A stretch of DNA of 64,000 bases from the NCBI GenBank assembly GCA_963921195.1, contig OY992540.1, forward strand, positions 79,907,337-79,971,336, read 5' to 3'. Source of the stretch: Pegoplata infirma (Eukaryota; Arthropoda; Insecta; Diptera; Anthomyiidae). Made by a program: the position numbers and the translations under genes. The notes beneath the pieces are model-generated. The model was not told where the DNA came from and made no database searches. It saw nothing but the letters and a program-made list of their open reading frames with translations. Positions within the stretch are counted from its first letter, which is position 1, and every line of letters begins with the position of its first letter. This document shows, piece after piece, positions 58,710 to 64,000 of this stretch.

Positions 58710-60721
58710 CCATCTTCTCCAACCTCACTTATAATTCTTCCTTCACCCGGTGGATTACCATCTTGATCGCCCCATTTCCAATCAGCTCCACGAACAATTC
58801 TTGTACCGATTTTCATTAATTTTGCCAATTCTGGTCCAGTTAAATTCGCTTTATTTGATTTTTGTTTAAGTATGGTATCTTCATATACAGTAGATAACTC
58901 ATATGTATTTTTAACAGCCGGTATATCTCCACCGGTTTGACTTAATAAACCCAATACTGATCCCAAAGTTCCCGAATTGATTAGCAAACTAAGTTCATTG
59001 GGACCAATATCTTTAGCCAATATACCAAATACACTTAATAGAAATCTAGCTCTTGGTAATTTCTTAAGAAATACATATGTACCCAAATTGGAATTATCTT
59101 TTCCAGCATTATTATGTTTCGATTTTAATTGTATTTGTTCTTGATTAACCAGTCTTTGTAGTTCTTGTACAGCCCATTCTAAAATTCTAGCTTGAGCCAA
59201 CATTAAATTCGCCTTTTGGAATGCTGTTATAGAACCGAGATCATCTAAAATATTAGTTGTGGTATGTTTACTACCCTTTAAATGTAATCCTAAATAGCCG
59301 CTTAACATATTATATTTTACTGCATCCATTAGACCATTCACTTGCAAAATAGTATGGAACATTTCTAAACCTTGACGTCGTATTTGATAGCGTTGCACTT
59401 GACAGTACATGGCACGTCGTACGGTCTCAACATCACAGATTTCTTGCATAACAAATTCGACAATTTCATTCATTAGCTGAGTATTTAAATCACCAGAAAA
59501 ATACCATTTTTCACAGAGTTTACGTATGAGATCATTACTGAGTCTTGGTTCTTGTTCGGGTTTTTTATCATCATAATCCAAATCACTGGTTTGAAATTTA
59601 ATTTCTTCATTCGAAGTTTTACGTTCGGATAAAATTAGATTATTATCACTACCATCAAGAAGATTTTCATTTGAAGGATGATTAGTGAGAGGTGTTGGCA
59701 TTTGAACTGTGGCACCAATGGGTATTAATGTTGACTCAGAGCTGGTGGAATTTTTATCAATATTAACTGATAATAAGTTACCTTCTAAAAGAGATTCCTG
59801 TGATTGATTTAATTTCTGTGCAACATTTTGACTTTGTATTGTTACATTTAATATATCCTCTGGTTTAGCACATACCAATTGTTTTTTAGCCACTCTCATT
59901 TCAGCAATAATTTTACGTACAATTTGTTTAAAACGCGGTAATTTATGCAGTAAGGGCAATTTTCTTAAACCCTCTTGTTCCAAACTAACTGCCGGTCGTA
60001 TTTCATATAATAAGAAACGTAAACGTTCCAACATGGGAGCACATACTTCTTTGTAACTACGATTTAATTGTTGTCTTGTTCGTACCACCGACCATTTAGT
60101 TTGATAAATCAAACGTATAATTTCGGAAATTTGTTTCGGTAATTTGCAATTGGAATTAGCAGCCGTAACACCAGTTAGTTCTTTTTCAATGGTCGATAAT
60201 ATCAAACCGCCCAAACTTTGATGTCTTATGAGTACTGCGGTAAGAAGACGCTCCAATTCTTGCACCGGATGTTCGGGTGGAAATTCTTGATGCCATATTA
60301 AATTGTTATCTTTGCAAAAACGTTCAGATATAGTCATCCATGTTACCACAAGAGGATCAGTTAAACGACCATCAGATAAACCAGTTACTAAAGTTTCTAT
60401 ACGTTGTTGTATATTATTGGCGGAGTTTACCACAACACCTACAGTATGTGCTATGGTATGTGGTGGTGGCTCAGTAGGTGTACTACCAGCAGTACTAGCG
60501 CTACTACGGGCTTCACCTTTTTCCTCATCGAATGGATTACTAGGTTGTAATACCTGTAAACCACCACTTAATATGATAGATTTTATAATAGATTTACATT
60601 GTAATTCAGCTGGCTGGGCCGGAGGACCAATTTGTAGGGTATTAGCTACAAGGCCTAGTAAATATGCTAAGGCTCTTTCTGAATTAAAGTGTGTTAAAAC
60701 TTTACTTTGTTGTAAATGTGG
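58710..60721 (-). CDS. HERC2: HERC2 exon upstream of and into the MIB/HERC2 domain
   Basis: A 2,012-bp exon from TTATTTCAG/CCACATTTACAA to GG/GTAAGT. It reads [49 protein letters not shown], then [40 protein letters not shown] and finally [20 protein letters not shown] with [13 protein letters not shown], the first half of the MIB/HERC2 domain. These blocks follow the order of vertebrate HERC2 after its cytochrome b5-like domain. The frame continues well past the first internal Met at 60433, so that Met is not a start. Confidence 0.96.
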
Positions 60722-61028
60722 CTGAAATAATAAAAGTTATATTAATGGATAATAAAAGTTATATTAATGGAATTCACGTCAGAAATTTTAGTCTTGCAAA
60801 ATTGCGCAATGTCAAAATTGCAACTTTTTTGCTTGTTTCTTTGTGAATAGAAGCAATTGTTTAACTATTAAAATAAATTGCTAATCTTTTCTTGAAACGA
60901 CGCATCATATAAAAGGAAATAAAAATGTTATTATTTTTTTTTTTTTAAGTTGCAATATTGCACTGTTGCAAGGGCGAAAAATTTCTGAAGTGAATAACCT
61001 GAATATAATTCCTTAAGATTTTTTTTAC
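60722..61028 (-). other. HERC2: HERC2 intron, 307 bp
   Basis: Donor GTAAAA at 61028, acceptor TTATTTCAG at 60722. About three quarters of it is the MITE at 60772-60996, so the intron was once short. Confidence 0.8.
60772..60996. mobile_element. ATTCACNTCAGAA-family MITE in HERC2 intron
   Basis: ATTCACGTCAGAAATTTTAG at the left, TTGCAAGGGCGAAAAATTTC then TGAAGTGAAT at the right; closely similar to 30090-30331. Confidence 0.87.
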
Positions 61029-61182
61029 CTTTTCTTCACTTATGTTAGGGGCATAACGTCCAATTTTATGATGATTTAAAATATATTCCAAACATGTACG
61101 ATAATTCGTATTGTTGAGTTCAGATGTAAGATCTTTACCAATATTTTCCACTAGAAAGTCATTCATAGCAGAAATTTCATTA
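61029..61182 (-). CDS. HERC2: HERC2 exon, first one in this window
   Basis: 154 bp: one base completing a codon, then NEISAMNDFLVENIGKDL, NYRTCLEYILNHHKIG and ISEEK, between TTGCTAG and GTAAAA. The sequence is poorly conserved but phase and position fit, lying where vertebrate HERC2 runs from the cytochrome b5-like domain to the next helical region. The ATG at 61166 is internal. RLD1 and the N-terminus must be beyond 64000. Confidence 0.8.
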
Positions 61183-61849
61183 CTAGCAAGTAGAGAACAA
61201 AAAATTATTATTTTTAATTTTATACAAAGACAACATTTTGGATATTCATGGTAAGATTCAAAAATTTACAACAATGTACAAGAATGAAGGTTCACCTCCC
61301 AGAAAAACGATCCAATAGGGATGGATTTTTTTTGTAAATTTCGGTCATAGAAACTTGAAATTAAAAATATGTATAGCAAAAATAAAAACATTCTGAAAGG
61401 TACCTTTTAGGAATTCCGATTTTAATGGGAAAAAAAGTTTTAAAATTTGTACTTTGGTACTTTTTTTATCCCTAAATAATGGTTCTAGAAACTTGAAACT
61501 TAGAAGGTAGAAAAAGTATATTTTAGAAAATTTCAATTTTAAAAGGGTAAAAAAGCGTACTACTTTGGTACTTTTTCGATATCCTGAAATAATAATAAAA
61601 ACTGAATCTTTAGAATGAAGTATCATCCATCAATACATAACATTCTGAAAAAAGACTTTTAGGAATTTCTGATTCTAAAAGTGGTAAAAAAATTGTACTT
61701 TGGTACTTTTTTGAATTACTTGAATAATGGTTTTACAAACTTGCAATTTGAGTCTAGAATCCTTCACCAAAATTTTTTTTTATAAAAAAGGTTTTTGAAA
61801 ATTTCCATTATAAAGGGCCAAAAAGGTGGCACAAACTACAGGTGGACTG
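61183..61849. repeat. GTACCAAAAGTACAC repeat in HERC2 upstream intron
   Basis: From about 61260, diverged copies of the repeat seen at 43.6-46.3 kb, here inverted (TTTGGTACTTTTT, TAGAAACTTGAAATT, TTCCGATTTTAATGG). No coding exon detected. Confidence 0.65.
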
Positions 61850-62057
61850 ATGCAGATTAGTGCGTGATTCACGCGTGAGTGTGACTGAACTCAATTTTAC
61901 TCACGTGATTGTGAGTGAGTGAGTTCTGAAAAAATTGCGTGAGTGAGCGTGAGAGATTTTTGCGCGAGTGAGTGTGCTTGAGTCAATTTTTTGTGTGAGT
62001 TTGCGTGATTTATTTTCTCTCATATTTCCTTTCGTACCAAAAAAAGCAAAAAAAAAA
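61850..62057. repeat. GTGAGTGAGCGTGAG-rich segment
   Basis: Dense CACGCGTGAGTGTGA, ACTCACGTG and TGCGTGAGTGAGCGTGAG words. The same vocabulary occurs in the hAT element at 9040-9140. Probably the subterminal repeat region of a transposon whose ends were not located. Confidence 0.5.
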
Positions 62058-62149
62058 ACAAGTAAAAAAAATTATTGTCGGTCAAGACCGACCATATAAT
62101 ACCCTACTACTAACCTAACCCTACACCAGAGTTTCCCGGAAAATGGGTC
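62058..62149 (+). mobile_element. Head of an unclassified interspersed element
   Basis: AACAAGTAAAAAAAATTATT then GTCGGTCAAGACCGACCATA and ATACCCTACTAC: built like the mini-me heads but with a different inner sequence. It continues after the HERC2 fragment at 62394-62600. Confidence 0.5.
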
Positions 62150-62393
62150 CCAATCAGCTCCACGAACAATTCTTGTACCGATTTTCATTAATTTTGCCAA
62201 TTCTGGTCCAATTAAATTTGCTTTATTTGATTTTTGTTTAAGTATGGTGTCTTCATATACAGTTGATAATTCATATGTATTTTTCACAGCCGGTATATCT
62301 CCACCGGTTTGACTTAATAGATCCAATACTGATCCCAAAGTTCCCGAGTTGATTAGCAAACTAAGTTCATTGGGACCAATATCTTTAACCAAT
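62150..62393 (-). pseudogene. HERC2: Duplicated fragment of a HERC2 exon
   Basis: 244 bp align without gaps to 58778-59021 in the HERC2 exon, with 10 mismatches by eye. The frame is kept, with three residue changes (Ala to Val, Gly to Asp, Thr to Ile), so 7 of 10 differences are silent. It contains [19 protein letters not shown] and [34 protein letters not shown] at 62138-62153 and GGAAAATGGGACCCAA at 62394-62409 bracket it. It does not splice into the gene in any evident way and lies upstream of it inside transposon DNA. Confidence 0.93.
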
Positions 62394-62619
62394 GGAAAAT
62401 GGGACCCAAGTTCAAACATGAACTGATTAGATCCATATTTTGTAAAATCTTTAATAAGTGTAAAAAACACTCACAAATCAAATTTGAGTGATTTTCTTTC
62501 TGTTGACAATAAACCGCTTTAACTGAATATCGGGCTAAATTTTCACATGGGGCGGGCCTAAGTCCAAAAATGGTCCGATGATAATCAGATTTGATAAGGT
62601 TGTTAATGTATGCGTTTAA
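62394..62619. mobile_element. Rest of the interspersed element carrying the HERC2 fragment
   Basis: Contains AAACACTCACAAATCAAATT, CATGGGGCGGGCC and GTCCGATGATAATC. No coding frame is recognised, and the element is not classified. Confidence 0.4.
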
Positions 62620-64000
62620 CATACACAAACAGAATTTAATTTAAATATTTTCTATTTTCCAGCCATTTATGACGGTAACACAGTTGTGCAACATCCTAAA
62701 GACATTGCCAACAAATTTGCTGAATATTGGTGTTCCATAGGTTCAGACAGTACTTTAAATTCCCAGATCGTAACAGAGAAACTATCATGGCACACAAATA
62801 TTTCAGAAGTAAACAATATTCCTTTTTTGAGTAGAGAAATTAACATTAATGAACTAGATGAAATTCTTAGAAATGTAAAAGGAACCACGCCATCACTGGA
62901 TAAAATCACCTATTCCATGATTAAAAATTCTCCAACTATATTTAAACATCGATTATGTAAACTTTATAATAATATACTACGCACCGGAATCTATCCACAT
63001 AACTGGAAGGTCGCCATTTTATCGCCTATACCAAAACCTGCAAAAAATCCCAATCAGTTGGAAGGTTATCGACCGATCTCTCTTCTACCTGTTCTGTCAA
63101 AAGTACTGGAAAAAATCATGGCTACCAGGTTTTGGAAATTTACCAATCAACACATTTCAAACAAACAACATGCATTCTTGCCAAAACGTGGGGTTCACAC
63201 TTTGTGCCATCAAATGGAGGATAAGCTTAGGCAGAATATAACAAAAAGGTTGCACAGTGCAGTTTTGTCTGAAGATATAGAGAAAGCTTTTGATCGGGTA
63301 GTATTTACTTTTATTCTGAAAGAACTACAAGAATGGGGTGTTTCAGGACAGATGCTAAATCTTATTAAGTCTTTTCTTTCAAACCGCAAAGTTATGGTGA
63401 AAATTGACGGTTACTTTTCCCGAATGCATTCATTAGACAATGGAGTTCCCCAGGGCTCGCCTTTGTCTGTAGTTTTGTTTGTAGTATATGTAAATTCATT
63501 AGCCAAATCAATTGAAAGTATAAATGGTGTCGACTTCGTTGGAATCTATGCAGACAACATATTTGCAATTGCTTCTGGTACTCCCGTAGCTGTTGAATCC
63601 AAATTGAAAGATATCAATGATAGAGTCCAACAATGGGCCGAGTCTCGAGGAGCGGTTATTCCAGTAAACAAGGCTGAACTATTACATATTTGTAGAAAAA
63701 GATTTTGTTGCCCCACAACTCTGGTCATAAATGATTCACAACTTCAATACAAAACACAAATGAGAATCTTGGGAGTTGTTTTCTCAAAAAAACTTTCATG
63801 GAATGACCATGTTAGAAATCTAATAATAAAAATAAGCAAAATTAACAACTTGTTAAAATTAATATGCTCTAGAAAAAAAGGACCTCACATAGAAACTGCT
63901 TTAGATATATGTAGAGCACTCGTTTACGGATTAATCCAGCATGGTATTTCAATATATGGTTGGACATCGAACCAAAATATTCAAAAAATAAATGCCTCTC
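62620..64000 (+). mobile_element. Non-LTR reverse transcriptase frame leaving the window
   Basis: One open frame from 62620 to the edge, over 450 codons, without stops. It reads PHNWKVAILSPIPKP, EGYRPISLLPVLSKVLEKIM, SEDIEKAFDRV (motif A), GVPQGSPLSVVLF and YADNIFAI (63547-63558), then RILGVVFSKKLSWNDHV. This is a Jockey-type RT. The catalytic YADD pair is YADN here, so one of the metal-binding Asp residues is lost and the enzyme should be inactive unless the base call is wrong. The 5' endonuclease part is missing; the left junction is near 62620-62660. Confidence 0.9.

Noticed and set aside
60303..60725. 140-codon plus-strand frame
   Set aside because: Lies opposite the HERC2 exon 58710-60721, whose reading is supported by conservation and splice sites.
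62072..62470. A new HERC2-like gene or extra HERC2 exon
   Set aside because: Only the middle 244 bp match HERC2, no splice sites border the match, and the flanks are transposon sequence.

Overview
The window is AT-rich animal DNA from a fly, most likely a calyptrate (blow fly or house fly type) brachyceran. Supports for this are an insect-style HERC2 gene with short introns, many copies of a mini-me-like dipteran repeat (an A-rich head near AAATTCGGCC, a (GGAC)n tract, a conserved core, then ATATATA), and dense TIR, hAT and non-LTR debris. Nothing prokaryotic was seen. Only two host genes can be supported; most of the rest is repeats. || Main gene: HERC2, a giant RCC1/HECT E3 ubiquitin ligase, runs on the minus strand from beyond 64000 or at least from 61182 down to its stop codon at 37597. 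Eight coding exons were placed (61182-61029, 60721-58710, 56208-55835, 55138-47891, 47821-47296, 47131-46648, 46496-46320, 37749-37597). Intron phases agree at every junction and give about 3,708 codons: the last three quarters of the protein, including MIB/HERC2, UBA-like, CPH, DOC, RLD2, RLD3 and the complete HECT domain with its catalytic Cys codon at 46356-46358. The last two exons are small; the final one sits behind an 8.57-kb intron packed with nested transposons. || Second gene: a small two-exon unknown gene on the minus strand (23506-22881) with a TATAAAA box, phase-compatible intron, CTAAT-type branch point and ATTAAA signal. Two same-orientation copies of one TIR element flank it. 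|| Layout: 1-1.7 kb short tandem repeats; 1.7-5.6 kb a head-to-head array of a 644-bp unit with tRNA-like A and B boxes; 5.6-9.8 kb a minus-strand pile of three kinds of non-LTR fragments, split by a hAT element; 9.8-25.4 kb hAT, TIR and fold-back elements, several carrying tRNA-like units; 25.4-28.2 kb a 35-bp palindromic satellite and 31-34 kb its decayed relatives; 35-37.3 kb mini-me copies and a 5'-truncated non-LTR insertion; 37.6-61.2 kb HERC2 with TE-filled introns; 61.2-64 kb more TEs, a 244-bp duplicate of a HERC2 exon piece, and a plus-strand reverse transcriptase frame that leaves the window. || The most unusual patterns are tRNA-like Pol III promoter units inside at least three different TIR element families as well as the 644-bp array, the large head-to-head array, the HERC2 exon fragment bounded by a 16-bp direct repeat, and a palindrome whose uninterrupted arm preserves the empty site of a transposon lying in the other arm.
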